A stretch of 64,000 bases of DNA from Methylobacterium oryzae (GCF_021398735.1 NZ_CP090349.1:2551001-2615000); one strand, 5' to 3'. Positions 18,082 through 27,487 are shown, counted from the stretch's first letter. Notes: generated by a model from the sequence alone, not told the origin. A program made the numbers and translations.

Positions 18082-19796
18082 GCACTGGCCGCCTGCCGCG
18101 GAATCCCGATCACGAAGCAGGCTCCCCCACCCGGGGCCGTCTCCACGGTGAGCGAGCCGCTATGCGCTTGAACGACGCTGTAGGCAATCGCAAGACCCAG
18201 GCCCGTGCCGGATCCGACCGGTTTCGTCGTGAAGAACGGCTCGAAGATCTTCTCACGCAGCGTATCCGGGATGCCGGGCCCGGTATCGCTGATGCGAATC
18301 TCGTCGAGTTCGGGGTTCGACTGGGTCGTGATCCGGATCGTGCCGCCCTCCGGCATGGCGTCGGCGGCGTTGCCCAGGATGTTCATCACCACCTGATTGA
18401 GCAGCGCCGGGGTGCAGTGGATCTCGGCGCGGCCCGTGAAGCTGCGCTCCACGGCGATGCGCTCGCCGAGCTTGTGCTGGATCAGCGCGAGCACCGTCTC
18501 GATCGCCTCCGGCACGTTGACCAGGGCGCGCTCGCCCTCGTCGAGGCGCGAGAACTTCCGGAGGTTCAGCACCAGATCCTGGATGCGGGTCAGCCCCATC
18601 CGCATCGAGCCGACCCGCTGCCGGGCCTTGTCGATGGCGCGGGTGGCGGCCTCCGGAGCGGCGCCCGGCAACTCGCCGAGCAGGCGCTCGACGGTGCCCT
18701 GGTGGGCCAGGATGAAGGCCAGGGGATTGTTGATCTCGTGGGCGATCCCCGCCACCAGCTCGCCGAGCGAGGCCATCTTGGCGGCCTGGACGAGCTTGGA
18801 CTGCGCCTCGGTGAGCTGGCGGTTGGCGTCGGCGAGGTCGCGGTTGGCCCGCTCCAGGGCGTCGGCGAGGCCCGCTCGGGCCTCGGCCGCGTCGGCCTCC
18901 GCGCGGGCGCGCTCCACCGCCCGCTCGCGCTCGCCGAACTGGCCGGCGATGCGCCGGTCGTCCTCCTCCAGGAGCCGCCGCCGCACGAAGCCGCGGACCC
19001 GCAGGGCCAGGACCTCGGCGTCGGTCTTCGAGACCACGTCGTCGGCGCCGGCCGCGTAGGCTTCGACGAGGAAGTCCTTGGCGGGATCGCTGCCGGCGAT
19101 GCCGACGAGGTGGAAGCCCGCGCCGGCCGCCTGTCCCGAGCGCCGCTGGCTGATCGCCCGGCACAGGGCGAGGCCGTCATAGGCGTGCCCCAGGAGATCG
19201 ACCGTCACGCAGTCGAAGGCCCCGTCGCCGGCGGCCGCGTCCAGGGCGGCCAGGGCCGCCTCCGGCCCGTCGACGCTCGCCACGTGGTGGCCGTCCTGGC
19301 CCATCACGCCGGCGAGGAAGGTCCGGTAGGTGGCGCTGCCGTCGATCACCAGGACCCGCCCGCGCCGGAACGCGGCGGCGCCCGGTCCCTCACCGTCGGT
19401 CGTCGGCCGGCGCTCGCGCAGCAGGGCGCGGATGCGCAGGATCATCAGGTCGCGGTCGGCGGATTTCGGCAGGTAGGCGTCGGCGCCGCTCTCCAGACCC
19501 TGGCGCTCGCCGCCGCTGCCGCCGGTCAGCATCAGGACCGGCAGGGCCCGGGTGCGCAGCGACAGGCGCATCTGCCGGATCAGCTCGTCGCCGTTCATGC
19601 CCGGCAGGTGGTAATCGGCCACCACGAGGTCGGGCTGGCTGCGATTGAGGTGATCGAGGGCGGTCTCGGCGGAGGCGCAGCGCTCCACCGCGAAGCCGTG
19701 CGCCTCCAGCAGCAGGCGCAGTTCCAGGGCCTGCGTCTCCGAATCCTCGACCAGCAGGATCCGGGCCGGCACCTCCGCCGGGCCGGCCTCGCTCAC
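18078..19796 (-). CDS. Histidine kinase with two N-terminal receivers (REC-REC-HisKA-HATPase)
   Basis: A 572-aa soluble kinase. Receiver 1 (about 13-130) has [10 protein letters not shown] and [12 protein letters not shown]. Receiver 2 (about 148-270) has [10 protein letters not shown] and an Asp in [12 protein letters not shown], with a looser surround. A coiled coil rich in Ala, Arg and Glu leads to the H box [20 protein letters not shown] and the ATPase boxes [24 protein letters not shown] and [12 protein letters not shown]. The GTG start at 19796 overlaps the cheB stop (GTGA). Two receivers ahead of the kinase fit a protein that takes phosphate from CheA and then acts as a kinase. The substrate is unknown. 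Confidence 0.88.
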   Translation of the reverse strand: MSEAGPAEVPARILLVEDSETQALELRLLLEAHGFAVERCASAETALDHLNRSQPDLVVADYHLPGMNGDELIRQMRLSLRTRALPVLMLTGGSGGERQGLESGADAYLPKSADRDLMILRIRALLRERRPTTDGEGPGAAAFRRGRVLVIDGSATYRTFLAGVMGQDGHHVASVDGPEAALAALDAAAGDGAFDCVTVDLLGHAYDGLALCRAISQRRSGQAAGAGFHLVGIAGSDPAKDFLVEAYAAGADDVVSKTDAEVLALRVRGFVRRRLLEEDDRRIAGQFGERERAVERARAEADAAEARAGLADALERANRDLADANRQLTEAQSKLVQAAKMASLGELVAGIAHEINNPLAFILAHQGTVERLLGELPGAAPEAATRAIDKARQRVGSMRMGLTRIQDLVLNLRKFSRLDEGERALVNVPEAIETVLALIQHKLGERIAVERSFTGRAEIHCTPALLNQVVMNILGNAADAMPEGGTIRITTQSNPELDEIRISDTGPGIPDTLREKIFEPFFTTKPVGSGTGLGLAIAYSVVQAHSGSLTVETAPGGGACFVIGIPRQAASA

Positions 19797-20860
19797 GGCC
19801 GCGCCCCCGCATCCACGAGGCGCAGGACGTGGTCGGCGACGCGGTCGAGGGGCAGGACGGCGCGGGCGGCCCCGAGACGCACGGCCGCCGCCGGCATGCC
19901 GTAGACCACGGCGGTGCTCTCGTGCTCGGCCACGGTCTGGGCGCCGGCCCTGTGCATGTCGGCGAGGCCCAGGGCCCCGTCCTCGCCCATGCCGGTGAGC
20001 AGCACGCCGATGCCGGAGGGGCCGGATTGCCGGGCCATGGACCGGAACAGCACGGTGGCGGCCGGGCGCTGGCCGGAGACCGGCGCGGAATCGATCACCC
20101 GCAGGATCCGGCCGGAGCCGATCTCCAAGTGGCGGTCGCCCGGGGCCACGTAGACCCGGCCGGGTTCGGCGCGCTCGCCGTCCTGGGCGAGGGAGACCGG
20201 GAGGGCGACGACGCTTTCGAGCCAGCTGGCGAACCCGTCCATGAAGGCCGCGCCCATGTGCTGGACGACCAGGACCGGCAGCGGGAAGTCCTTGGGCAGG
20301 GCGCCGATCACCCGCGCCAGCGCCGGGGGACCGCCCGTCGAGGCGGCGATGCCCAGGAGGCTCGGGGCCTGCCCGGACAGGTCGGCCAGCGGCGCCTGGG
20401 GCGCGACGGCGGAGCGGCCGGCCCACTCGGTGCCGATCGGCCGGCGGCGGATGACCGGAACCTGGGCCATGATCCGCAGCTGCGTGCAGATCTCGCCGGC
20501 CACGCCCTCGTAGCCGGCATGGGTCGTGGCCACGGGCTTCTCGACGACCGACAGGGCCCCGGCCCGGAGCGCGTTCATCGAGATGCGCAGCGAGTTATCC
20601 TCGACCGAATCCGCCACCACGACGATCGGCGTCGGGTGCTCGGCCATGATCCGGCGGGTCGTCTCCAGCCCGTCGATCCCCGGCAGGCGGATGTCCATCG
20701 AGATCACGTCCGGCCGCACGGTCCGGAGCTTGTCGAGGGCCTCCTCGCCGGAGGCGACCGCGGCCACGAGCTCGAGGCGGGGATCGCGGGAGACGATGTG
20801 GCGCAGCAGCTCGCGCACCACGAGGCTGTCCTCCACGAGCATCACACGGACGGGGGTCAT
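19793..20860 (-). CDS. cheB: Chemotaxis-type protein-glutamate methylesterase CheB
   Basis: CheB, 355 aa, removes methyl esters from (and deamidates) the MCP for adaptation. The receiver domain has MLVEDSLVVREL and Asp56 in VISMDIRLPGIDG. The esterase domain shows the catalytic triad Ser174 (GIAASTGGPPA), His201 (VVQHMG) and Asp294 (TGMGEDGA). It overlaps cheA upstream (ATGA) and the next kinase downstream (GTGA). It corresponds to WspF in the Wsp arrangement. Confidence 0.94.
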   Translation of the reverse strand: MTPVRVMLVEDSLVVRELLRHIVSRDPRLELVAAVASGEEALDKLRTVRPDVISMDIRLPGIDGLETTRRIMAEHPTPIVVVADSVEDNSLRISMNALRAGALSVVEKPVATTHAGYEGVAGEICTQLRIMAQVPVIRRRPIGTEWAGRSAVAPQAPLADLSGQAPSLLGIAASTGGPPALARVIGALPKDFPLPVLVVQHMGAAFMDGFASWLESVVALPVSLAQDGERAEPGRVYVAPGDRHLEIGSGRILRVIDSAPVSGQRPAATVLFRSMARQSGPSGIGVLLTGMGEDGALGLADMHRAGAQTVAEHESTAVVYGMPAAAVRLGAARAVLPLDRVADHVLRLVDAGARP

Positions 20861-23151
20861 AGGAGCTGCCCGATCGTATCCAGCAGCTGGCGCTGGTCGA
20901 ACTTCTGCTTGGTCAGGTAGGCGTCGGCGCCGAGATCCAGGCCCCGGGCGACGTCGGCGGCATCCCCGCGGGAGGTCATCAGGATCGCCGGGAGCCGGGC
21001 GAAGCGCTCGTCGGCCCGCAGGGCCTTCAGGAGGCCGAACCCGTCGAGGCGCGGCATCTCCACGTCGGCGAGCACCAGATTCACGGGCTCGATCTCGGCG
21101 CGCAGCCGGTCGAGGGCGTCCTGCCCGTCGACGCAGACGACCACGCGGTAGCCGGCGGCTTCCAAGATTCCCTTCTCCAGAGTCCGGGTGGTGATCGAAT
21201 CGTCGACGACCAGGATGGTCGCGCGCGCGGACGCGGCCGCCGCGGCGTGAGTCGTCGAACGTGGAGCCGGCGCCATCGTTCCGAGCGCGCCGCCCGTTGT
21301 CCCGGCCTGGGCGCGCGAAGCGAGCCCCTCGGGGTCGAGGACCAGCACCGGCACGTCCCCGTTCAGCACCGCCGTGCCGGCGATCAGACCCGGATCGGCG
21401 CCGAAATCCGGCGCGGGCAGGACCAGGAACGGACGGACGTCGTGCAGGCGGTCGACCGCCAGGGCCAGACGGCCGCCGCCGGTCCGCAGGACGACGGCGG
21501 TCAGCGTGCCGGGATCGGCCGGGTCGGCGACCTGTCCGAGGATCGCGGCGAGGTCCGTCACCGGGTGGCTCGTCGCGGCGTCCCCGTCACCGAGGCGCAC
21601 GATCGTCCGGCCCATGGCGACCGGCAGGTCGTCGCGCCGCAGGCGCAGGAGGCGCTCCACGGCGCCCCCGGGGAGGGCGTAGCTGCGCCCGGCCGCCTCG
21701 ACCAGCAGCAGACTGCGCCGGGCCGCTGAGAGCGGCAGGCTGAAGATCAGGGCGGTGCCGGCCGGGTCGCGCGGCTCCAGGCGGACGCTGCCCATGAGCT
21801 GGCGGGCGGCGTCCGCGGCCACCGAGAGGCCGTAGCCGCGCCCCGACAGGGTGTCGACCGCCTCGGCGGTGGAGAAGCCGGGCTCGAACACGAGGCGCAG
21901 CAGGGTGTCGGGTTCGGCCGCGGAAGCGGGGCCGAGGAGGCCGCGCTCGCGGGCCGCCGCCTCGATCCGGGCGAGGTCGGGGCCGGGCCCGTCGTCGAAC
22001 ACGGTAACATGCAGGCGGGCGCCGCGCACCGCGACCTCCAGCCCGAGGCCCAGGGCCTCCGGCTTGCCGGCCGCGCGCCGCACCTCCGGCGCCTGCCAGC
22101 CGTGGCTGAGGGCGTTGCGCAGGGCGTGGAGCAGCGGATCCTTCAGCGCCTGCAGCGTGCCGCGCTCCACCGGCAGGTCGAGGCCCCGCAACGTGAGATC
22201 GACCTCGCGGCCCTGCTCCCGGGCGGTCTCGCGCAGCGACCGGGCGAGGGGGGCCAGGACGGTCTCGGCCGGGACCAGGGCGAGGCGCTCGGCGGCGGCG
22301 CGGACGCGGGTCGCGGCGCCCTCGACCGCGCTGGTCGCGGAGGCCTGGCGCCGCGACAGGTCCGCGGCCTCCCGGGCGAAGGCGCCCGCGCGCGCCGCGA
22401 GGGCGCGCCACTCGGGCCGCTCCGCGCCGGCCCCGGCCGCGAGGGCCTCGGCGCCGACGCGCAGGTCGCGGGCCAGGCGGGCGAGCCGGGCGAGGCCGTC
22501 GGCCGCGGGCGCCTGGCCGGCCAGGGTGCTGGCGAGATCGTGACTCGCCCGGGCCAGCGCCTCGACGGCCTCCGCCGGCACCCGCAGGATCGCCGCGGAG
22601 GCCTCCGGCGGCTCGGAGCCGGGTTTCGGCGCGGGGTCGGCCTGTGTCGGCGCGGCGGTCGCGGCCGGCGGGGATGCCGGCGCGGCGGGGGGCCCCGGTG
22701 GCGGGCTCGGACTCGGATCCGGCAGCGGGGCGGGGGGCGGTGCGGCGGGTGGTGCGGGTTGTGCCGGCAGCGGCGTCTCGCCCGGGAGCCGGAGGACGTG
22801 GCCGAGGGCCGCCAGGGCGTCGGCCGGCATGTCCGGACCGGACCCGTCGGTGAGGCCGGCGACGTAGGACTCGATCCGGTCGAGGGCGAGGTGGACGGCG
22901 TTGGCCGCCTCGCGGTCGAGGGCGGTGGCGCCGGTGCGCACGCCCTCGAACAGCGTCTCGAGACGGTGGGCCACCGCCTCGACCGCCGGGAGGTCGACGG
23001 CGCGGGAGGCGCCCTTCAGGCTGTGGGCGCGGCGGAAGACGTCGTTCCAGTCCGGCGTGGCGCTGCCGAGCGCCCCGCGGATCGCCGCGACGTGCTCCCG
23101 GTGCTCGACGTCGAAGGCGGCGAGCAGGAGCTTGCGGATATCCTCGGCCAA
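20857..23151 (-). CDS. cheA: Chemotaxis-type histidine kinase CheA fused to a receiver
   Basis: A 764-aa CheA-REC hybrid. The HPt domain carries His43 in RRAHSLKGASRAV. A Pro/Ala-rich linker (about residues 145-190) follows, then the dimer and ATPase domains (LLHALRNALSHGW, VFDDGPGPDL and GRGYGLSVAADAARQLMG), a CheW-like domain, and a C-terminal receiver with TILVVDDSITTR and LVLADVEMPRLDG. No separate CheY-binding P2 domain is evident, as in WspE. The only suitable start is TTG at 23151, since the mcp stop lies 13 bp upstream. Weak ribosome binding could keep kinase levels low. Confidence 0.92.
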   Translation of the reverse strand: MAEDIRKLLLAAFDVEHREHVAAIRGALGSATPDWNDVFRRAHSLKGASRAVDLPAVEAVAHRLETLFEGVRTGATALDREAANAVHLALDRIESYVAGLTDGSGPDMPADALAALGHVLRLPGETPLPAQPAPPAAPPPAPLPDPSPSPPPGPPAAPASPPAATAAPTQADPAPKPGSEPPEASAAILRVPAEAVEALARASHDLASTLAGQAPAADGLARLARLARDLRVGAEALAAGAGAERPEWRALAARAGAFAREAADLSRRQASATSAVEGAATRVRAAAERLALVPAETVLAPLARSLRETAREQGREVDLTLRGLDLPVERGTLQALKDPLLHALRNALSHGWQAPEVRRAAGKPEALGLGLEVAVRGARLHVTVFDDGPGPDLARIEAAARERGLLGPASAAEPDTLLRLVFEPGFSTAEAVDTLSGRGYGLSVAADAARQLMGSVRLEPRDPAGTALIFSLPLSAARRSLLLVEAAGRSYALPGGAVERLLRLRRDDLPVAMGRTIVRLGDGDAATSHPVTDLAAILGQVADPADPGTLTAVVLRTGGGRLALAVDRLHDVRPFLVLPAPDFGADPGLIAGTAVLNGDVPVLVLDPEGLASRAQAGTTGGALGTMAPAPRSTTHAAAAASARATILVVDDSITTRTLEKGILEAAGYRVVVCVDGQDALDRLRAEIEPVNLVLADVEMPRLDGFGLLKALRADERFARLPAILMTSRGDAADVARGLDLGADAYLTKQKFDQRQLLDTIGQLL

Positions 23152-23164
23152 CGGGGCGCCCGCC

Positions 23165-24838
23165 TCAGTGCCGGTATCGTTCGGCCAGGGCCATGAGGGC
23201 CTGGGCGAGCTCGGTGAGGTTGGCGGAGGCGGCCTCGACCTGCCGCGTGCCGGCCGCGGTCTGCTGGCTGGCCTGGCGGATGTTCTGCAGCGCCCCCATC
23301 ACCTGCTCGATGCCCAGCTGCTGCTGGTTGGTCGAGGCCACGATCTGCTGGAACGTCTGCACGTTCTCCTCCACCCGCGCGGTGATCTCCTCGATCGTGC
23401 GCTGCGTCGTGTCCGAGCGCGTCTTGCCCGCCGCCGCGCGCTTGACCGCCTCCTCGGTCAGCATCACCGACGTGTTGATGCCCCGCTGGATCTCGCCCAG
23501 GATCCCCCGCACCTGCCCCGTGGCCGCCTTGGCCTGGTCGGCCAGGAGCTTCATCTCCGAGGCCACCACCGAGAAGCTGCGCCCGCTCTCGCCGGCCGCG
23601 GCCGCCTCGATGGCGGCGTTCAGCGCCAGCAGGTGCGTGCGCTCCGAGATGTCGTTGACCGTCTCGATGATGTCGCCGATCGTCTGGGTCTTCTCCGACA
23701 GGCTGACGATGTTGCCGGCCACCGCCTCCGCCTGCTCGCGGATCGCGTCCATGGCCTTGGCGGTGTCGGACACCGCGCGCAGCCCCTGGCGCGAGGTCTG
23801 CGCGGTGGCCTGGGCGGTGGCGATCACCTCGGTGGCGCGCTTGGAGATCTGCGCCCCCGAATGGGTGATCTCGTCGACCGTGGCGGCGGTCTCCTGCACG
23901 GCGGCGAACTGCTGCTCGACCGAGGCGGCCTGCTCCTGCGCCGAGGCGCGGATCTCGGCCGCGGCCGCGTTCAGGTCCGCCGTCGCCGCCCGGTTCGTCC
24001 GCGCCAGGTCCGACAGACCCGAGACCATCGTGTTCAGCGTCGTGCTCAGACGGCCGATCTCGTCGCGCCCGCCCGCCGCCAGCTGGCCAGACAGGTCGCC
24101 CTCGCCGACGCGGCCGACGAAAGCCATGACCGTCTCGAGCGGCCGCACCACCGCGCGGCTGATCAGCCACGTGATCAGGACCGCCAGCAGCACCGCGGCG
24201 GCCAGGGTCAGGTAGATCGAGAGGCGCGAGCGCTCGTAGACCTCCTGCGCGGCGCGCTGTCCCAGCGCCATGCCGCCGTCGAGCTGCGAGCGGAGGTTCT
24301 TGATCCCCTCGAGGAAGGGTGCCTGCAGCCGCGCGATCTCCGCGTTGCGGGCCTCGACCGCCGCGACGTCCTGCTGGGCGATGGCGGCGAACTGCGCCTC
24401 GCCCTGCGCCCTGACCTCGCGGAACGAGCCCTGGACCGCGGTCGCCGCCGCGGCGATGCGGTCCCAGGCCGCGACGCGCTCGGCGGATACGACCTGCGTC
24501 CGGTACTGGGTGGCGAGCTGGATCGTCGTGGCGAGCCGGTTCTCGACCTGGGCCGCGGTCTGGCGCCAGGTCGCCAGGGTGTCGCCGGCCTGGGTCGCGC
24601 GCCCCTGGGCCTGCATCAGCATCGTGATCACGGCCGTGCGGCGCAGGAGACCGAGGTCGCGCGCGTCGTTCCCGAGATCGTCGAGCTGGCGCAGGATCGT
24701 CATGTCCCGCCGGACGATCGCGTCGGTCGTGTCGCGCACGGCGCCGATCTGCTCCAGGGCGTAGAGGCCGAGCGCCACCACCACCACCGTGATGGCGAAG
24801 AAGCCGAGGAGGATGCGTTTTCCGATCGAGAGCGACAC
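23165..24838 (-). CDS. Methyl-accepting chemotaxis protein (WspA-like)
   Basis: A 557-aa inner-membrane receptor. One transmembrane helix lies at residues 9-30 (ILLGFFAITVVVVALGLYAL) and another near 205-227. Between them is a roughly 170-residue, mostly helical periplasmic domain of four-helix-bundle type. A HAMP domain follows (RAVVRPLETVMAFVGRVGEGD), then a signalling hairpin with the tip IGDIIETVNDISERTHLLAL (the usual tip has QTNLLAL). There is no C-terminal CheR-tethering pentapeptide; the protein ends AERYRH. It is encoded between cheW and cheA and is the probable sensor of the system. Confidence 0.92.
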   Translation of the reverse strand: MSLSIGKRILLGFFAITVVVVALGLYALEQIGAVRDTTDAIVRRDMTILRQLDDLGNDARDLGLLRRTAVITMLMQAQGRATQAGDTLATWRQTAAQVENRLATTIQLATQYRTQVVSAERVAAWDRIAAAATAVQGSFREVRAQGEAQFAAIAQQDVAAVEARNAEIARLQAPFLEGIKNLRSQLDGGMALGQRAAQEVYERSRLSIYLTLAAAVLLAVLITWLISRAVVRPLETVMAFVGRVGEGDLSGQLAAGGRDEIGRLSTTLNTMVSGLSDLARTNRAATADLNAAAAEIRASAQEQAASVEQQFAAVQETAATVDEITHSGAQISKRATEVIATAQATAQTSRQGLRAVSDTAKAMDAIREQAEAVAGNIVSLSEKTQTIGDIIETVNDISERTHLLALNAAIEAAAAGESGRSFSVVASEMKLLADQAKAATGQVRGILGEIQRGINTSVMLTEEAVKRAAAGKTRSDTTQRTIEEITARVEENVQTFQQIVASTNQQQLGIEQVMGALQNIRQASQQTAAGTRQVEAASANLTELAQALMALAERYRH

Positions 24839-24874
24839 GGGCGGGGATGGCTCCGGTTGGGGCAGGCGGCCCGG

Positions 24875-25447
24875 TCAGGGCAGCGCGCGGCGCAGGAGGC
24901 GGGGGAGGTCGATGACGACGAAGTCGGGACGGCCGTCGCCCGCCGCCCCGGAGGCCGGGGCATAGACCGAGGCGGCCTCGTTGCCCAAGCGGTCGGGATC
25001 GGCCGCCCCGGCGCCGGCCGCGGCGACCGCGCCAGGGGCCCGGGCGATGCCCAGGACCCGGTCCACCGCGAGGGCGAGGGGCTGGGGGTGGACGCCGCGC
25101 AGCACGATCATGTGGGCCGCCGCGTCGGCGTCGGACGCGGGATCCGGCCGGCCGAGGGCCCGGGCGAGGCTGAGCACGCCGACGATCCGCCCGGACAGGG
25201 CGACGAGACCGTCCAGCGCCGGCACCGCCCCGGGCATCGGCGTGGCGGGGCGCGACGGCAGGACCTGGGCGACGGCCGCCAGCGGCACGCCGTAGCGCTC
25301 GCCGCCGCAGGCGCAGACGAGGTGATCGACGCCCGAATCGGTCGCGGCCGCCGCGGCACCGCGCCGGGCGAGGGCGGCGGCGCGCTCGGCGCGCAGGTCC
25401 CGCTCCGGCCGCGGACGGCCGCCCTGTGCACTCGGGCCTGCGCCCAT
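24875..25447 (-). CDS. cheW: CheW-like coupling protein (second cheW of the operon)
   Basis: A 190-aa coupling protein. After a charged, Arg/Ala-rich N-terminal tail of about 40 residues, the CheW fold runs from VDHLVCACGGERYGVPLAAV to the C-terminus. It includes VPALDGLVALSGRIVGVLSL and PLALAVDRVLGI. The ATG at 25447 has AGGAGG five bases upstream and shares a base with the cheR stop (TGATG). It corresponds to WspD, the CheW that follows the TPR methyltransferase. Confidence 0.88.
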   Translation of the reverse strand: MGAGPSAQGGRPRPERDLRAERAAALARRGAAAAATDSGVDHLVCACGGERYGVPLAAVAQVLPSRPATPMPGAVPALDGLVALSGRIVGVLSLARALGRPDPASDADAAAHMIVLRGVHPQPLALAVDRVLGIARAPGAVAAAGAGAADPDRLGNEAASVYAPASGAAGDGRPDFVVIDLPRLLRRALP

Positions 25448-26979
25448 CAGGACCTCCTGCTGCCGGCGCCGCCGAGCGCGGCGCGGGCCGCGGCCGCGCT
25501 GGCCGCGATCTCGCCCGCGGAGGCGCCGTCGCCCTCGGGCAGCGCCGTGTCCGGCCCGAGGGCTTGACTCAAGGCGACGGCGTTGTCGAGGGCGCGGAGC
25601 GCCTCGTGCGGCCGTCGCAGCGCGATCAGCAGCAGGCCGAGGTGGTAGTGGGCCATCACGAAACCGCGGTCGAGGTAGAGCGCGGCCCGCAGCGCCCGCT
25701 CGGCCTCGGCGTCGCGTCCGAGGGTGCGGGCCAGGAGACCCTCGTAGAAGCGCAGGGCGGTGTCGGTCGGATCGCGGTCGAGGGCGCCCCGCAGCGCCCG
25801 CCAGGCCGCTCCGGTCTCGCCGGAATCGGCCAGCGCGCGGATCCGGTCGAGGTCGACGGCGTCCTCCTCTTCCGGCCGGTCCTCCCGGGTCTCGGGCGCT
25901 GCGGGAGCCGGACCGGTGCCGGGTGCGGCGACCGGGTCCGGGGAGGGAACGGCCGCGGCGTCGGCCTCTGCGGCCCCGGACTGGCCCGGGCCAGGATCCG
26001 CCGGGGGCGGCTCCGTCGCCTGTCGCGCCGGAGGGACGGGGTCCGGTGCGGGCGCACCGGACAGGTCGACCGATGGCGCGACCGGCGGCGCCTCGGCGCG
26101 CGGTCGGTAGGCCACGGTCCCCGGCAGGCTGACGGCGTCGAGGAAGCTCGCGAAGGCGGGACTCGGCTCGGCGTGGCCGAGGAGCAGCCAGCCCTCCGGC
26201 CGCAACCTTCGGCCCAGCCCGCGCACCACCGCGGCGACCGTCCGGGCATCGAAGTAGATCAGCACGTTCCGGCAGAGGATCAGGTCGAAGGGCTCGCCCT
26301 GCGGCGGCCCCGGCTCGACGAGGCTCAGCAGGTTGCCGCGCTCGAACCGGACCGGACCGCGGTATTCGGGCCGGAGGGCGTAGCCGCCCTCGCGCCGGAT
26401 GCCCGGCGCGGGCGGCAGCCGGGTGAAGTAGCGGAGCCGGTCCTCCGGCGGCATGGTCCGGAGCGCCCAGCGGCCGTACTCGGCGGCGCGGGCCGTGGCG
26501 AGCGCCTCGACGCTGATGTCGGTGCCGAGGATCGCCACCCGCCACTCGGGCAGGGCGTCGCCGAGCAGCTCGTGCACCAGGATCGCCAGGGAATAGGCCT
26601 CGGCCCCGGTGGAGCAGCCCGCGCTCCAGATCCGCAGGACGCGCTCGGACGCCCGCGCCGCGATCAGCGCCGGCAGGATCGTCGCGCGCAGCGCGCTGAA
26701 CTGCTCGGCGTAGCGGAAGAAGAACGTCTCGCCGACGGTGATCTCAGCTTCCAGCCGGGCCCATTCCGCCTCGCCTTCCGCGCCGCTCGACAGGAGGGCC
26801 GCGTAGGCGGCGCAATCGGCCACGGCGGCGGCGCGGAACCGGCGGTGCAGCCGCTCGATCAGCAGCTCGTCCTTGTCGGTGTAGTAGTGGTGGCCGGTGC
26901 GCGCGATGATCCGCGCCTTGAGCGGCGCGTAGGCGGGATCGGCACTCAGGTCGGGACGGGGATTCCCCGGTCGGGCCAT
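25447..26979 (-). CDS. cheR: CheR-type methyltransferase with TPR C-terminus
   Basis: A 510-aa MCP methyltransferase. The CheR N-domain has ITVGETFFFRYAEQF near residue 80. The SAM-binding site is VLRIWSAGCSTGAEAYSLAI at about 114-133, followed by AILGTDISVEAL, the segment FDLILCRNVLIYFDAR, and LRPEGWLLLGHAEPS. A Pro/Ala-rich linker (about 300-365) leads to tetratricopeptide-like repeats (DAEAERALRAALYLDRGFVM and MAHYHLGLLLIALRRPHEAL). CheR-TPR fusions are typical of Wsp/Che3-type systems (WspC), where the TPR can replace pentapeptide tethering. Confidence 0.92.
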   Translation of the reverse strand: MARPGNPRPDLSADPAYAPLKARIIARTGHHYYTDKDELLIERLHRRFRAAAVADCAAYAALLSSGAEGEAEWARLEAEITVGETFFFRYAEQFSALRATILPALIAARASERVLRIWSAGCSTGAEAYSLAILVHELLGDALPEWRVAILGTDISVEALATARAAEYGRWALRTMPPEDRLRYFTRLPPAPGIRREGGYALRPEYRGPVRFERGNLLSLVEPGPPQGEPFDLILCRNVLIYFDARTVAAVVRGLGRRLRPEGWLLLGHAEPSPAFASFLDAVSLPGTVAYRPRAEAPPVAPSVDLSGAPAPDPVPPARQATEPPPADPGPGQSGAAEADAAAVPSPDPVAAPGTGPAPAAPETREDRPEEEDAVDLDRIRALADSGETGAAWRALRGALDRDPTDTALRFYEGLLARTLGRDAEAERALRAALYLDRGFVMAHYHLGLLLIALRRPHEALRALDNAVALSQALGPDTALPEGDGASAGEIAASAAAARAALGGAGSRRS

Positions 26980-26986
26980 CGCGCGG

Positions 26987-27487
26987 TCAGACGGCGTGCG
27001 GCAGCGCGGCGAGACGTTCGGCGGCCGCCCGGGCCAGGGCGTCGACGCGGGCCCGTTCCTGCACGGTCAGGAGGCGCTCCGGCGCCAGAGCGTGGACGAG
27101 GCGCTCGCCGAGGACGAGCTCGGCCGCGACGCAGCCGTTGAGCGTGTCGGCCGCCTCGGCCGGCCGGACCGCGGAATCCGGGACGGTCGCGAGGTCCGCC
27201 ACGCGATCGACGAGGTACGCGACGGCCTCGCCCTGCATCAGCGCGAGATGGGCGTAGAGACCGGGCGTCGCGCCGGCCGGGCGCAGGCCGAGCAGCGCCG
27301 CGAGGTCGACGACCGGGACCGGCGTGCCGCCGAGATTGAGGAATCCGGTGAGCCAGCTGCCGGAAGCGGGCGGCGCGTGCAGATCCGGCAGCGGCAGGAT
27401 CTCGGCGACCGCGCCGCGGGGCAGGGCGCAGGCCGTGCCTGCGACATCCAGCAGGAGATAGGCCGAACCGCTGCTGGCCACCGCCAC
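26987..27487 (-). CDS. cheW: CheW-like coupling protein (first gene of the chemosensory operon)
   Basis: A 166-aa CheW-fold protein corresponding to WspB. It has SAYLLLDVAGTACALPRGAV at the start, then SGSWLTGFLNLGGTPVPVVD, and VAYLVDRVADL near residue 90. The start is the GTG at 27487, with GGGGAG just upstream. It is the promoter-proximal gene and is separated from cheR by 7 bp. The 200-bp divergent region with the small secreted gene at 27689 should hold the operon promoter. Confidence 0.86.
   Translation of the reverse strand: MAVASSGSAYLLLDVAGTACALPRGAVAEILPLPDLHAPPASGSWLTGFLNLGGTPVPVVDLAALLGLRPAGATPGLYAHLALMQGEAVAYLVDRVADLATVPDSAVRPAEAADTLNGCVAAELVLGERLVHALAPERLLTVQERARVDALARAAAERLAALPHAV

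Noticed and set aside
16162..18171. A 669-codon rightward open frame opposite the hybrid kinase gene
   Set aside because: It is a GC-skew shadow: the translation is rich in Arg, Gly, Asp and Val with no family motif, while the opposite strand encodes a complete REC-PAS-HisKA-HATPase-REC protein.
22901..25567. An 888-codon rightward frame opposite cheA, mcp and cheW
   Set aside because: Antisense shadow. The minus-strand frames form an overlapping operon with complete chemosensory domains.
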